DNA from: Neochlamydia sp. S13
GTDB taxonomy: Bacteria > Chlamydiota > Chlamydiia > Chlamydiales > Parachlamydiaceae
Length of the DNA stretch: 64,000 nt
Assembly (NCBI RefSeq): GCF_000648235.2
Contig: NZ_AP017977.1
Span: forward strand, 1,674,001-1,738,000
Reading direction: 5' to 3'
The position numbers and the translations under genes are program-made. Positions 9,362-18,368 of the stretch are shown here, one piece after another. The stretch's first letter is position 1. Each line of letters opens with the position of its first letter. The notes beneath the pieces are model-generated. The model saw only the letters and a list, made by a program, of their open reading frames with translations. It was not told the origin of the DNA and did no database searches.

Positions 9362-10484
9362 TTGTTGCGTAAATGATCTAATAGCTCGTCTATTTAAGGC
9401 ATAGCCTTATCTAGGCCTATCAACTAAGTTAGCACCCATTGCCCTTTAGGCATTCCAGGTTTTGTCATCTTATTCATAATCAAGAATTTGGCATATAATT
9501 CTGCTTGTTGATTGGCTAATTTCCTAGAGAGAAAGTCTCCTCCCAAGCTTCTTTTAAAGCGATACATCGCCGTTTCGGCAAGCGATCTTCTGCGATAGCC
9601 GCAAGGCTTCTTTCAAAGCTGCCTGGCCTTCTCATCTCCTCCAAAGCCTTGAATGATTTTTTATAACATCATTTCTTTTTTCATCCAGAGTTTGTCTGTC
9701 TCTTGGCTTAGTCTTCCTCCTCTTCTTGGAGGCACTAAAGGATCTATACCGTGGATATAAGATGATTGGTAGAAAACTTGCCTACCATAAGCACCATCTC
9801 CATAAGCGGTTTTTATGCTCTTTGGTAGCTAAAAGATCATCTGGCTCGCTATTCAATCATCGGCTTGATTACTCTTTGTCACCTTACTTAACAAAATCTC
9901 ATGCGAGTCTGGGCAAATACTTAAGTGAATCTTTCTCCAAATTCTTTGTTTGGCTTTGCCAGGCTGACGCACTTTCTACTCTCCCTCACCCTAAACGTTT
10001 ACTCCAGAGGAATCAAAGGCTCTGCCTGTTAGACGCTTTAAGGCTTAGCTTTTTAATAAGCTCCTGTCCAAGCTCTTTAGCGCGCTTGCAGATGGGGGTA
10101 TAACAAGGAATAGGTAGCCTTGAAAGCCAGCAAAGCAATCAACAACAAGAGAAATCCTTTGAACAGCTTAGAAGCGACAAATGATAAACCGCTTTAATCA
10201 TCTATACGCATAGGATAGCGTCATTAGAGTAAGTTCTTGGGCGAGCCTCTTCTTCCCTGTATTTTTATTTTCCCTCCATCTTTTAATGCCTTCATTCGAA
10301 AACCATAAAGTTATGCTCCCTCTTTGCACTAAAGCTTTATTATAGTCGGAGCAGTTACGGATGCAGTAGTTAAGTTTTTTGCCCGTAACCTGCCTATATT
10401 TTTGTTATTGCAAGCTAATTCTATAGCTCCTTAAGTGTTGAAGAGCAATCTTATCGCATGCGCTTTTTATCATTTACGCAACTC
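9362..10484 (-). mobile_element. IS5-family element remnant with terminal inverted repeats
   Basis: GTTGCGTAAATGAT at 9364-9377 is repeated inverted at 10469-10482 as a perfect 14-bp match. The ~1.1 kb between them holds a broken IS5-family transposase on the minus strand. Size, ends and transposase family agree with an IS5 element of the IS1031/IS427 type. The ends are intact while the gene is not, so it could only move in trans. Confidence 0.85.
9424..10400 (-). pseudogene. IS5-family transposase, multiply frameshifted
   Basis: Read on the minus strand in shifting frames, the pieces follow an IS5 transposase in order: NCSDYNKALVQRGSITLWFS, a KRRLAQELTL piece, FKGFLLLLIALLAF, RAFDSSGVNV (first DDE Asp), KAKQRIWRKIHLSICPDSHEI, KTAYGDGAYGRQVFYQSSYIHGID (second Asp), PPRRGGRLSQETDKLWMKKRNDVIK, and RRRSLAETAMYRFKRSLGG (Glu helix). 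Several stops and frameshifts separate them, for example one after NQADD and one after KNHSRLWRR. It cannot make a working enzyme. Confidence 0.85.
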
Positions 10485-10603
10485 TGCCTTGCAGAAAACT
10501 AAAAAACTTAAGTTTTTAATAAATGATAATATTAATATTGATAAAAAACGTAATAGCATGATAGATTTTCTTTTTGATTATTAATTTTGTAGAAGAGGTA
10601 ATT

Positions 10604-11068
10604 ATGTACTTTACAAGCATACCCGCTTTTGGATTTGAAACTTTTGCATGCAATGCCGAAAGTTGTTATAAAGAAATCGCTCAAAAAACTAGCCAGAAAA
10701 CATTAAATTTACAAATGGCAAAGCTGAATGCCCAGATACCAGACCTACAAGAAACACCTTACTTTAATGGTCCTGAACACCAAAAGATAATGGATGAATC
10801 AATTACCAATGCAGCTAAAGGCGCATGGAAAACCGTCAATGTTGTAAAAGCATTAGGATATATTCCTTTAATCGGAACTCTAATTGGTATAGACCGTATT
10901 TCAAAGGCCATGAAAGCTACAAAAGATGAGCTGCCCAATAAATATAATCACATAGTTCGCGGATGTGTAGAGTTATTGAGTTTAGGATTTTTATTATTAA
11001 TTCCTGATCTTATTTTAACTGGTTATAGAGCTTATAATGTAAGAAATAGGAATGTCATTACATCCTGA
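10604..11068 (+). CDS. hypothetical protein with two hydrophobic segments
   Basis: 154 residues from ATG 10604, preceded by AGAGG at good spacing; a start 10 codons earlier has no ribosome site. Residues ~83-100 (VKALGYIPLIGTLIGI) and ~119-140 (CVELLSLGFLLLIPDLILTGY) are hydrophobic and separated by a charged loop of about 20 residues. The N-terminal part has Cys residues and no motif I know. Paired hydrophobic stretches recall chlamydial inclusion-membrane (Inc) proteins, but the loop is longer than in the classic bilobed type, so this is only a suggestion. Same strand as the kinase-like gene upstream, with the IS5 remnant between. Confidence 0.6.
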   Translation: MYFTSIPAFGFETFACNAESCYKEIAQKTSQKTLNLQMAKLNAQIPDLQETPYFNGPEHQKIMDESITNAAKGAWKTVNVVKALGYIPLIGTLIGIDRISKAMKATKDELPNKYNHIVRGCVELLSLGFLLLIPDLILTGYRAYNVRNRNVITS

Positions 11069-11546
11069 ATCTACTCACTCTTCAGCCTATCTATCAAAAG
11101 AAGAAATGCTAATTTGATTGATTTTATCATGAATAGAAAATGCTTTATGTTGCAATCTCCTTATTGTTTTTTACTCACACGAGTAGGATTTTATAGCAAA
11201 ATGGCGAAAAAATTATTTTAACTATTTGGTAGGCAAAATTCTATTCATGAACCTATCTGTTCTACTATCCTAAATGAATGCGCAACTGATAGGTATTACA
11301 GCACATGGTTAGCGCTCTAGCGGTCTTTTTAAGGGCATAGTAACTAGCGTTTGGATTCTCTATGCAGCAAACATATAGATTGTTTCTTGACATCAAGTTT
11401 TAAAGAAGCCTTTTATGGATAGTAACCGTAAGTTGCTATTCTTCCTGTCCGTAAATTGACTAGAGGATTTCCTAAATTTTGACAGAATGCCATGAGCGGT
11501 AGAGATGGCAAAAGTATTACAACTTATTCCAAGGAAGTTAAAAAAT
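11069..11546. other. non-coding stretch before the first clear tRNA copy
   Basis: About 480 bases with no gene recognised. The words TATAGCAAAATGG and GGTAGGC near 11193-11235 also occur near 9077-9105, suggesting a small old duplication. Confidence 0.35.
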
Positions 11547-11612
11547 AGGGCAATCTGGACTTGAACCAGGGACCAACGGGTGATGAGGTCGGGAGTCCGC
11601 GTTACTAACCAA
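11547..11612 (-). repeat. decayed tRNA(CAT) copy (att-like repeat A)
   Basis: On the plus strand, 11548-11586 matches the complement of the 3' half of the intact tRNA at 28699-28772, with about three mismatches in 39 bases. After a 6-base insertion the match resumes (AGTCCGCGTT, CTAACCAA) almost to the D arm. It cannot fold as a working tRNA. I read it as an old attachment site. Its GTGATGAGG(T)CGGGAG variant is shared only with the copy at 21817. Confidence 0.75.
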
Positions 11613-11685
11613 ATACCATCCAACCGTTATGCACAAGATGCATAAGGCATTTACGAGGAAAATGCTACTGAAATGTAAGGTTTTT

Positions 11686-11734
11686 AAATATAGCAGTAAG
11701 CAAATGGCGCAGCAGTTTGCTTACTGCTATATTT
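11686..11734. terminator. perfect 19-bp hairpin
   Basis: AAATATAGCAGTAAGCAAA pairs without mismatch with TTTGCTTACTGCTATATTT across an 11-nt loop. It lies 76 bp beyond the stop of the minus-strand gene at 11810 and just inside the tRNA copy. It could terminate that gene. No long T run follows on the minus strand. Confidence 0.55.
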
Positions 11735-11809
11735 TGTACACTACAAGAGGAGTGAAGTTAAAAACCAAGCTAGCCTAAGAAAATCTAAGCTAGCTAGTGT
11801 TAGCTTAGC

Positions 11810-13681
11810 TTATGCTAAAGAGCATAATTGGAAAGCAAATTCATGTCCTGCATACCCTGTGGTTAACATTGTATAAGGGTTTTCAAAAGCTGCACGGTAT
11901 TTTTTCTGTTGAGCTTCACGCGATTCTTTCTCCTTATCATAAGCCTCTTTACGTTTTTCATACTCAGCTAAAAACTTTTCTGCATCTTTAGGATCAACTA
12001 AGTTTTTTATAGTTTTAATAGACCCCCATTGAGGTCTCGTTGGAGCAAAGTCTTTATATTCAGTATCAATAAAATAAATGCCATCTTCCGCAAAAAAGAA
12101 ATTCCGTCCGAAAAAGTCATTATAACCTGTTTTTTCCAAAATGATCATAAACTCAATCGCTTCCTCCAAGGATAGCTTTCGGCTAACAGGTTTAACGCGT
12201 TCAGCATAGATCGTTAATTGATCTTCTTGTGGTATAAGCTCCAAACTGCTAGCTACGCTGAATGAAATACTTTTGACTCCCTCATTAATCACAGCAATTT
12301 TTTTAGGAACTTTAATATATTTTAAACCATTTTCTTGGACGAGCTTTTCTATGAACTTTTTTCCTTGAATGCGTCCAATTTGATCTATTTTGCTAATATA
12401 TTTGCTTTTATCTAACTTATTAAACTCCTCCGCCGTAAGCAACAGGCCGCCTTTTCTTAAACCCTTCAGAAAACCTTCCACTATATTCTTTGTCGTAATT
12501 ATATCCATATTACTAGCCAGAATACTAGGACCTGGCCAAAATAATGGTACTGTATCCATTCCTAGATGTTTTAGTTTTTTTACGATATCTTCATTGGCAA
12601 ACGCATTCGCTACAAAAAATATTTTTATTTTTAAGTCTTCCTCAACGTTAATAAATTCTTCTTCTGAAAACGAGGAGTCATTTTGAAAGGCTCTTCGGAT
12701 CCATACTTCTTCGGGGGATAAGATAATACCTTTCTTTCCCATAGCATCTAATAAAAGATCAGCTTCTTCTTTAGAACCATTTAAAGCAGCTTCAACAAAT
12801 GCCGAGTTTATTTGTCCTTGAGCTTGTTCAATTACCGATGGATCTAACTCAAGCATTAACTTTGTAATGTCTGCATTACCTTTTCCAGCCCATAAAGTGA
12901 ATAAAGTTTTCCCTTCTGAGGTTTTATCATTTAAATTTATTGGAAGATTTTTTTCTTTAATGATATTTAAAGCTTCTAAGGTGGAGGCAGAATTTAAAGT
13001 ACAAATTCTAGGCGTTCCAGCCCCATCTTTTTCCAAAATAAATTTAAAGAATTCTTCCTCAGTAAGGATTGAATTATTTGCGTGTTTCAAGAAATGGCCA
13101 ATAGGTGAGCCATAATGTCGATCAAAACTAAAGCAATAGTGTGGTTCTTGCTGGGCTATCTTTAAAAGTGCTTCAAGTACTGAACCTTCATATATCTTAC
13201 ACTCTCTGCCAAACTTTGCATGTGTAACTGGAATCAATTTTTGCTTTCCATCCCTTCTTACAACCGCAATATTTAATTCTTGGTCTTCAGAAATTTTAGT
13301 TCCCCCAAAAAGAAGCTTGGGCTCTAGATAAATGACTCTTCCCTCCTCAAGCTTAAATCTAGTCTGTTCTTCAAGAACAGCAAAACGCATATTTTCTTTT
13401 GACTTTGTAAAGAGGTTTCTTACCGACTTTGAGAAGAGAGCGAGACATAAAGTGTTAACAACTTCCAGTATTCCCATAAAGCCTCTTCTCATACGTTCAA
13501 AGGTAGAGAACATACGTTCTCTTTTTTCAATGATCCGATATCGACGCCCCTTATAGTCAGAACTTACTTTATCACCTTTCTCATCAACAATTCTGTTTTT
13601 GCTACTAAATTTTGTTGCCGGAACCCACCTATGATTAAGTGCAATTTCATGTACTGTATTAACAACTTTAAATGCTGGCAT
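11810..13681 (-). CDS. ankyrin-like plus kinase-like protein, paralogous family (copy 2)
   Basis: 623 residues. Residues ~225-320 look like degenerate ankyrin repeats (TLEALNIIKEKNLPINLNDKTSEGKTLFTLWAGKGNADITKLMLE, then AFVEAALNGSKEEADLLLDAMG). The C-terminal part repeats the kinase-like signature: IYAERVKPVSR as hinge, EKTGYNDFFGRNFFF with D-x4-N (D522, N527) and DGIYFIDTEYKDF with the metal Asp (D539). Hydrophobic stretch ~70-83. A clear beta-3 Lys is not obvious, so it may be a pseudokinase. ATAGGT lies 8 nt before the ATG. Ankyrin repeats suggest binding of a host protein, which is inference. It is the first cargo gene inside the tRNA-flanked region. Confidence 0.7.
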   Translation of the reverse strand: MPAFKVVNTVHEIALNHRWVPATKFSSKNRIVDEKGDKVSSDYKGRRYRIIEKRERMFSTFERMRRGFMGILEVVNTLCLALFSKSVRNLFTKSKENMRFAVLEEQTRFKLEEGRVIYLEPKLLFGGTKISEDQELNIAVVRRDGKQKLIPVTHAKFGRECKIYEGSVLEALLKIAQQEPHYCFSFDRHYGSPIGHFLKHANNSILTEEEFFKFILEKDGAGTPRICTLNSASTLEALNIIKEKNLPINLNDKTSEGKTLFTLWAGKGNADITKLMLELDPSVIEQAQGQINSAFVEAALNGSKEEADLLLDAMGKKGIILSPEEVWIRRAFQNDSSFSEEEFINVEEDLKIKIFFVANAFANEDIVKKLKHLGMDTVPLFWPGPSILASNMDIITTKNIVEGFLKGLRKGGLLLTAEEFNKLDKSKYISKIDQIGRIQGKKFIEKLVQENGLKYIKVPKKIAVINEGVKSISFSVASSLELIPQEDQLTIYAERVKPVSRKLSLEEAIEFMIILEKTGYNDFFGRNFFFAEDGIYFIDTEYKDFAPTRPQWGSIKTIKNLVDPKDAEKFLAEYEKRKEAYDKEKESREAQQKKYRAAFENPYTMLTTGYAGHEFAFQLCSLA

Positions 13682-13792
13682 TATTTTACCTATTATTATA
13701 AGTTAAATAAAAAATATAACATAATTAAATTGAGAATAGCAACTAACAAAATTTATTATTAGCTTATAAAGAGATACAAATTATGATAAGCA

Positions 13793-14038
13793 GTGCAGCA
13801 TCAAGATCAGGTAAGGATGGCAATAGATATGGCTTTTGAGGAGCATAAGAGACTTAAAGCAATGACAGCTTTTATAGGCTTCACTCTTAAAGATCCCGTT
13901 TTCAGTCGCCTTAGGGAGCATTTGCTTGATGAGCCCTACCATGAAACTTTAAAAGCTTTTAAGGAAGCCGATGAAGGAAAGGGTCTAATTTGTTGCAAAG
14001 ATTCTCATGACTTTATTGATAAGCTCGGACTGAAATAA
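13793..14038 (+). pseudogene. degenerate DinJ/RelB-like antitoxin
   Basis: The 81-codon frame aligns along its length with the intact antitoxin at 14791: RMAIDMAFEEHKRLKAM against RMTIDVPEEDHKRLKAL, LREHLLDEPYHETLKAF against IHEHLYSTNTPNAETLEAI, and DFIDKLGLK against DLFKKLGI. The start looks broken: an ATG at 13783 begins a matching N-terminus in another frame, and the frame used here opens only with GTG. With its toxin also wrecked, this is a dead twin of the neighbouring module. Confidence 0.7.
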
Positions 14039-14306
14039 ATGCTCAAAATTTCCTCTAGTAGCTAATCCAAAAAAGAATTTAAGCAGCAAGAAAAGAGAGG
14101 AAAAGACCTGAGAAAATCTCTCCAAGGGGCTGAAACACTTGCTCATGCAAAACCTTGTGATGCCAAACACAGAAAGCACAGGCTCGTTGAAAATTTTAAA
14201 GGCCGAGAGAACGAGATATTAAACCTGACTGGCTTCTTATTTACATTAAAACTGAGGAAGAGATCATTTTTAGATAAACAAGCACTCACTCTAGCCCCTG
14301 CAGATA
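14039..14306 (+). pseudogene. degenerate YafQ-like toxin
   Basis: It follows directly after the degenerate antitoxin. Reading across frames recovers a YafQ-type protein in order: MLKISSSS, stop, KKEFKQQEKRGKDLRK, AKHRKHRLVENFKGRE, DWLLIYIKTEEEIIF and TSTHS. These match KEVVKAKKRGKDIEK, RNHKLKGDYVGY, DWLLVYKKTETEIIF and TGSHSDLF of the intact toxin at 15043. There is an in-frame TAG near codon 9 and at least two frameshifts. Confidence 0.7.
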
Positions 14307-14310
14307 AATT

Positions 14311-14770
14311 TACCGATTCTCAATAAAATTCTTTATTTTATGAATATATTGACGAACAGCTTTTCTCTCTTCCAAAACTTTCTTAGAACGCATCTAGTCT
14401 TTAAGAAGCCTATTTTTTTGAATAGCCGGTCCTTCTTCTGTCTTAGCTCCTGTGGGCTTCCCACCATATAGCCAATATCGGCCGTTTTCCATAGCGGGCT
14501 ACCTGCATGGCTGATGGCTGTTTGTTCTAGCTTTTGCTCCGCATCTTTCCCAATAAAGTTTGATAAGTTCTTCATTGACTCGAATGTATGCTTTAATTTG
14601 AAAAGAGCACAGATAGTGAACCGCGCAATCAATTCCTTATGCTATGTAGGACAACAAGGGTATGGCCCCCCTAGAGGGCGCGCCTGGTCGCTCGGTAAGC
14701 CATTGAAAATTTTTCGCGAATTTTCATGTTTTCATTTCCTTATTTCTTTATTTCTGGTACATTAAAAGTA
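14311..14770 (-). other. decayed stretch, possible DUF1016 (YhcG) nuclease scrap
   Basis: About 460 bases between two antitoxin genes. On the minus strand near 14530-14600 a short frame reads IRVNEELIKLYWE, which resembles the N-terminal DUF1016 helix of YhcG-type PDDEXK nucleases; it breaks off at once. The rest gives only short unrelated frames, including a 99-codon one with no ribosome site. I would not call a gene here. Confidence 0.25.
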
Positions 14771-14790
14771 ATGAACGAAGGAGAAAAATT

Positions 14791-15042
14791 ATGTCTGCAA
14801 AAGGCCATATGTCCAGAATGACTATAGACGTTCCGGAAGAAGATCATAAAAGGCTTAAAGCTCTTGCCGCAGTTTTAGGTAAAAGTATGCGGGAGATCAT
14901 TATTGGATGGATACACGAACATCTTTATAGTACCAACACTCCAAACGCTGAAACCCTTGAGGCTATAAAACAAATTGAGAGGAGCGAAAATCTAGTTGAA
15001 AGCGACAATATCGACGATCTCTTCAAAAAACTCGGTATCTAG
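14791..15042 (+). CDS. dinJ: DinJ/RelB-family antitoxin
   Basis: 83 residues. An N-terminal ribbon-helix-helix is seen: SRMTIDVPEEDHKRLKALAAVLGKSMREIIIGWI, with the DNA-contacting strand and two helices. The acidic C-terminal tail (ERSENLVESDNIDDLFKKLGI) would wrap the toxin. It should neutralise the toxin encoded immediately downstream and repress its own operon. AAGGAG lies 8 nt before the ATG. The stop codon is directly followed by the toxin's ATG. A wrecked copy of the same pair lies 0.5-1 kb upstream, so a tandem duplication is likely. The symbol is by analogy. Confidence 0.88.
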   Translation: MSAKGHMSRMTIDVPEEDHKRLKALAAVLGKSMREIIIGWIHEHLYSTNTPNAETLEAIKQIERSENLVESDNIDDLFKKLGI

Positions 15043-15309
15043 ATGCTTAAACCTATTCACCTACGCCTGTTTGAAAAGGAAGTAGTCAAAGCGAAGAAAC
15101 GAGGCAAGGATATAGAAAAGCTCAAAGAAGTGATGAAGCTTTTAACTCTTGATGGACCGCTGCCACCAAAAAATCGCAATCATAAGCTAAAGGGTGATTA
15201 TGTGGGTTACTGGGAATGCCACATTGAGCCTGATTGGCTACTGGTCTATAAAAAAACAGAAACGGAAATTATCTTTGCAAGAACAGGTTCTCATTCGGAT
15301 CTTTTTTGA
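15043..15309 (+). CDS. yafQ: YafQ-family toxin (type II, RelE superfamily mRNase)
   Basis: 88 residues. YafQ cleaves mRNA in the ribosomal A site. The functional residues known for E. coli YafQ (H50, H63, D67, W68, H87, F91) are all present at a constant offset of minus three: H47, H60, D64, W65, H84 and F88, within HKLKGDYVGYWECHIEPDWLLVYKK and RTGSHSDLF. The gene starts on the base after the antitoxin stop and is surely co-transcribed. It looks intact, so the module may still help retain the surrounding island. Confidence 0.92.
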   Translation: MLKPIHLRLFEKEVVKAKKRGKDIEKLKEVMKLLTLDGPLPPKNRNHKLKGDYVGYWECHIEPDWLLVYKKTETEIIFARTGSHSDLF

Positions 15310-15360
15310 AGGGAGAAACTAATTTTTACACGATGATTATGATGAGTAAAGGCGTTGAAG

Positions 15361-15958
15361 TTATTCCAAATTATCAAAAGAATTATCAAAATAGTCAGCT
15401 TCCCGTAAGCAAATAACATCATATTTAAGATGGTGAGCAAAAACTCTCATAGGCATAGTTGCATGAACTTCTTGTAAAAGCGTTGATGTGTTAGCCTCTA
15501 CATCAGAACTCAAGTCTTTAAAATACTCACCGAGCATTTGCTTTACTTCCTCCTCGTGAATTACAACAGGACGAACTTTATAAGAAGTGATTATTTCATT
15601 TGCTTTTTGATTCCAAGTCGTATTTGGGCTGTTATTATCCATTGGGGAAGTAGTTAGATGTCTAAAGATATGTTGATATCCTTTTTGATCCCATTCCTGC
15701 TGCGCAGATAATTTTTCCTGAGAATCAGGTGAAAATAGAATTTTCAAGGCAAGTTTCTGGATTTTTTCATTAAGCGACATATTTTCAGGCTCTGCAATAT
15801 ATCTTTCTTGCATTAATTTTTGCATGCTGGCAGCGCGTAAATAGTCATAGTGATCGGAAAGCCCCCAAAATTATATGAGCTAATGTTAAATTCGGTAGCA
15901 GACAGCAAGCCGCATCCAAAAAAACACAACAAATAATTAAAGTATTAAATAATTTCAT
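15361..15958 (-). pseudogene. exported protein remnant, possibly endonuclease/exonuclease/phosphatase-like
   Basis: The open part (15361-15825, 154 codons) ends abruptly after FAHHLKYDVICLREADYFDN, which resembles the 'DvicLQE' strand of EEP-superfamily hydrolases. Upstream, two other frames carry the missing N-terminus: ATG at 15958 starts a signal-peptide-like MKLFNTLIICCVFLDAACC, then a second frame reads ATEFNISSYNFGG, the usual first EEP strand, and LSDHYDYLRAASMQ joins the open part. So the gene seems to have two frameshifts and to lack its catalytic C-terminal half. The EEP assignment is an inference; the broken exported-protein pattern is fairly clear. Confidence 0.5.
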
Positions 15959-16148
15959 TTAATCCTCATTAAAAATGAGGAACAATTTATTATTTGTTTC
16001 ACATAATTAATTAAATTTCAATGAGATTAAACGATTTACGAAGATAAAAAAGTTGGAGACCATTTTGGTTCACCCTGCCCGAATCCAAACCAACTTCAGT
16101 GTTTTTTTTGTTCCATGTAATGCCTTATTTCTTAGAAGAGTGTCATCT

Positions 16149-18368
16149 TCAAGGCAAAAGAGCTGCGACTTGTTTTTGCTGCTTATGAGCTGTTTGAAAA
16201 AGCTTCAACGCCTTAAGATAAGATGCCTCATTTTTAGAGAAATGTCCGCTAAATTTATTTTTGTCACTGATGATTTCCCCTACGACATCAAACTGTTTGT
16301 TGTCTATCATTTCTTGGATATGTAGCAAATTGCGCTTTAGAGTTTTTTCAATAGAAAAGGCGGCTCGCTCGGGATCCGAAAGAAACTTATTAAATTGCTG
16401 ACAAAATTCACAAGAACATGTGCAGCTCCCTGCTCGTGCCCATGTTATAGGCTTTTGGGGTTCAACACCAAAATGCTCTGTGACTCTATTAAAATAAACC
16501 GCGCCAAGAGCTTGAAAAACAGCGCGTTGATAACCATAATCAGGAGATGTAGTTTCTAGTGCCCTTAAAAGAGCTGGTGCAAAGATTTCGACTACAAATT
16601 TGGGATCTTCAATGCTGTTGAGTTCAGTAACGGCTTCAGCCAACCGTTCTTGATCATCCAGAAGGGCCAGCAATCGAAAGATCTCTGTTAAGGTCTCGCT
16701 GCTAAAATTTTTTAATTTTTGGCGACAACGAAATTGCCACTCTACGGCAAAATATCCTGCAACAATAGTACGTTGTTCAGGGTAGCCTTTCAATGCGATG
16801 AAAAGTTCATAAAGCCAAGAGAATAAGGATCCTCTAGATTTGGCTGCAATGGCGTCGATCTCTGGCTTAAGTGCTGTCAAAGAGAAAAGCTTAATCAATC
16901 GCGCAACACTCATAGCGTCGAGAGAAGAAAATGAATACTTTTGATAGCGCTGTAGATAATACTTAAGCAAATCGACATCAGCCAAGGTAATCAAGGAATC
17001 TAAAACATTGATTTTATAGAACTGCATGCTTGTACAGCGATCGAGAATGTGGCGTGCTAACTTCAACACTTTTTCTAGATTAGATCCTTCCTGCCATACT
17101 GTAGACTTAAGAAGAGTTTCCAAGTAATGGGCTCCATATTCTAAATCGCTATAACCTACAACTTCAAGGTCGGAACTTTCAGGCCAAATGATCACAGCAC
17201 CGCGATGGTACCAGAGTTCTTTAGTTGCTCCTGAATTGCCGGTAGCTTCAGAGATTGAAACCTTGCGGCCTGGACCTCCGATCAAAGGCTTATCGGCTAA
17301 CAAGGCATCTTCACTAAGAAGAATTTTTGCAATTTTTATTTTGTTGCCATCATTTCCCAAAAAGTTATGAGCATATATCTCAGTAGTGTTGATTCCATAC
17401 TCAGTGTAGTTACTTTCACTACATTCACTATCATCATCATCGCGGTATCTGTTGCGCTTGTATCCATCGCCATAGTAATCTCCGTAGCTTTCTTCATAAT
17501 AGCTCACGAGGCATAGAAAGGCTTTACACTGATGTTTAGCAGCAGCTTTGAGCAAAATCGAGGTTTTGGCATAATCACTGCTTTTTAAGTTGCTTAGACA
17601 AAGGTTTTTTTCTGTGTAAGAATGGTCTAGCAAATAAGTTAAGAAAGGAAACTTATGCTGTTCTTGGCTCCATTTTTGGATATAGCTGTCAACATGTTCA
17701 ATGATCTCGTCATTTTTTGCCAGCTGAGGCTGTGTGCTTCGGCCTGCAAGAGCTAAATTGTAGACCAAGCAGAGGCGGTAGCCTGAAAGCACTGGTTTAA
17801 CCTCATGAAAACAATCGGCATAAAAGACAGCATATTCTGGAGAAAACTTACCATTACCAGCGAAGCTGTAGGAAAAGCTCTCACCAGCATGGCTAATAAT
17901 TAATTCACCGCCTTCATGTGGGGATGGCAAGCTGATGACAAGTGTAGCAAACATATTGTCTATCTTTTCAGTGTCTCTATGAGGTAGAAAGAAACAGCCT
18001 TTGCCATAAAGCAGCAACTTATACAGCTCGCACTCAACGGTGACATCCCCCAAACCTAGCTGTTTGGCTATATTTATACACATCTTTTTGAGAGCTTCCT
18101 GCCAATCGGGATTCCGGAATTGCAAGGCAGAAGGCGATAACTGCCACACATTGCGGACATTAGTATCGATAAGAGTTTCTTCTTTAAATCCGTAAGGGGC
18201 TTGTTCACATTCGGCCATGATCTGTTCAGCTTGCTCTGGACGCAAAGGCAAGGAAATCTCCCCAACATTGTCAATATAGAGACCCGGCAGCAAAGATTGC
18301 AGGGTGCCGTGCGCAGTAAAAGTTCCTGGAGATTCTAATTTATTCAATATGGTAAGAAGGTCGATCAT
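16149..18368 (-). CDS. large 2OG-Fe(II) oxygenase (prolyl-hydroxylase-like)
   Basis: 739 residues. The N-terminal ~210 residues carry the 2-oxoglutarate/Fe(II) dioxygenase core: FFLPHRDTEK (H130, D132), a GGELIISH strand, ADCFHEVKPVLSGYRLCLVYNL (third ligand H188, 2OG-binding R198). The long C-terminal part is helical with an acidic Tyr-rich patch (~300-325) and a cysteine cluster GSCTCSCEFCQQF near 640 that could bind metal. The architecture recalls oxygenases found mainly in fungi and other eukaryotes, which suggests acquisition from a host, but that is inference. It probably hydroxylates a protein side chain. It lies within the tRNA-flanked region and is intact. Confidence 0.85.
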   Translation of the reverse strand: MIDLLTILNKLESPGTFTAHGTLQSLLPGLYIDNVGEISLPLRPEQAEQIMAECEQAPYGFKEETLIDTNVRNVWQLSPSALQFRNPDWQEALKKMCINIAKQLGLGDVTVECELYKLLLYGKGCFFLPHRDTEKIDNMFATLVISLPSPHEGGELIISHAGESFSYSFAGNGKFSPEYAVFYADCFHEVKPVLSGYRLCLVYNLALAGRSTQPQLAKNDEIIEHVDSYIQKWSQEQHKFPFLTYLLDHSYTEKNLCLSNLKSSDYAKTSILLKAAAKHQCKAFLCLVSYYEESYGDYYGDGYKRNRYRDDDDSECSESNYTEYGINTTEIYAHNFLGNDGNKIKIAKILLSEDALLADKPLIGGPGRKVSISEATGNSGATKELWYHRGAVIIWPESSDLEVVGYSDLEYGAHYLETLLKSTVWQEGSNLEKVLKLARHILDRCTSMQFYKINVLDSLITLADVDLLKYYLQRYQKYSFSSLDAMSVARLIKLFSLTALKPEIDAIAAKSRGSLFSWLYELFIALKGYPEQRTIVAGYFAVEWQFRCRQKLKNFSSETLTEIFRLLALLDDQERLAEAVTELNSIEDPKFVVEIFAPALLRALETTSPDYGYQRAVFQALGAVYFNRVTEHFGVEPQKPITWARAGSCTCSCEFCQQFNKFLSDPERAAFSIEKTLKRNLLHIQEMIDNKQFDVVGEIISDKNKFSGHFSKNEASYLKALKLFQTAHKQQKQVAALLP

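Noticed and set aside
9726-10103. 125-codon plus-strand frame
   Set aside because: It is antisense to the IS5 transposase remnant, whose pieces read well on the other strand.
11393-11623. 76-codon minus-strand frame
   Set aside because: It runs through the decayed tRNA copy; its protein shows only the translated tRNA sequence.
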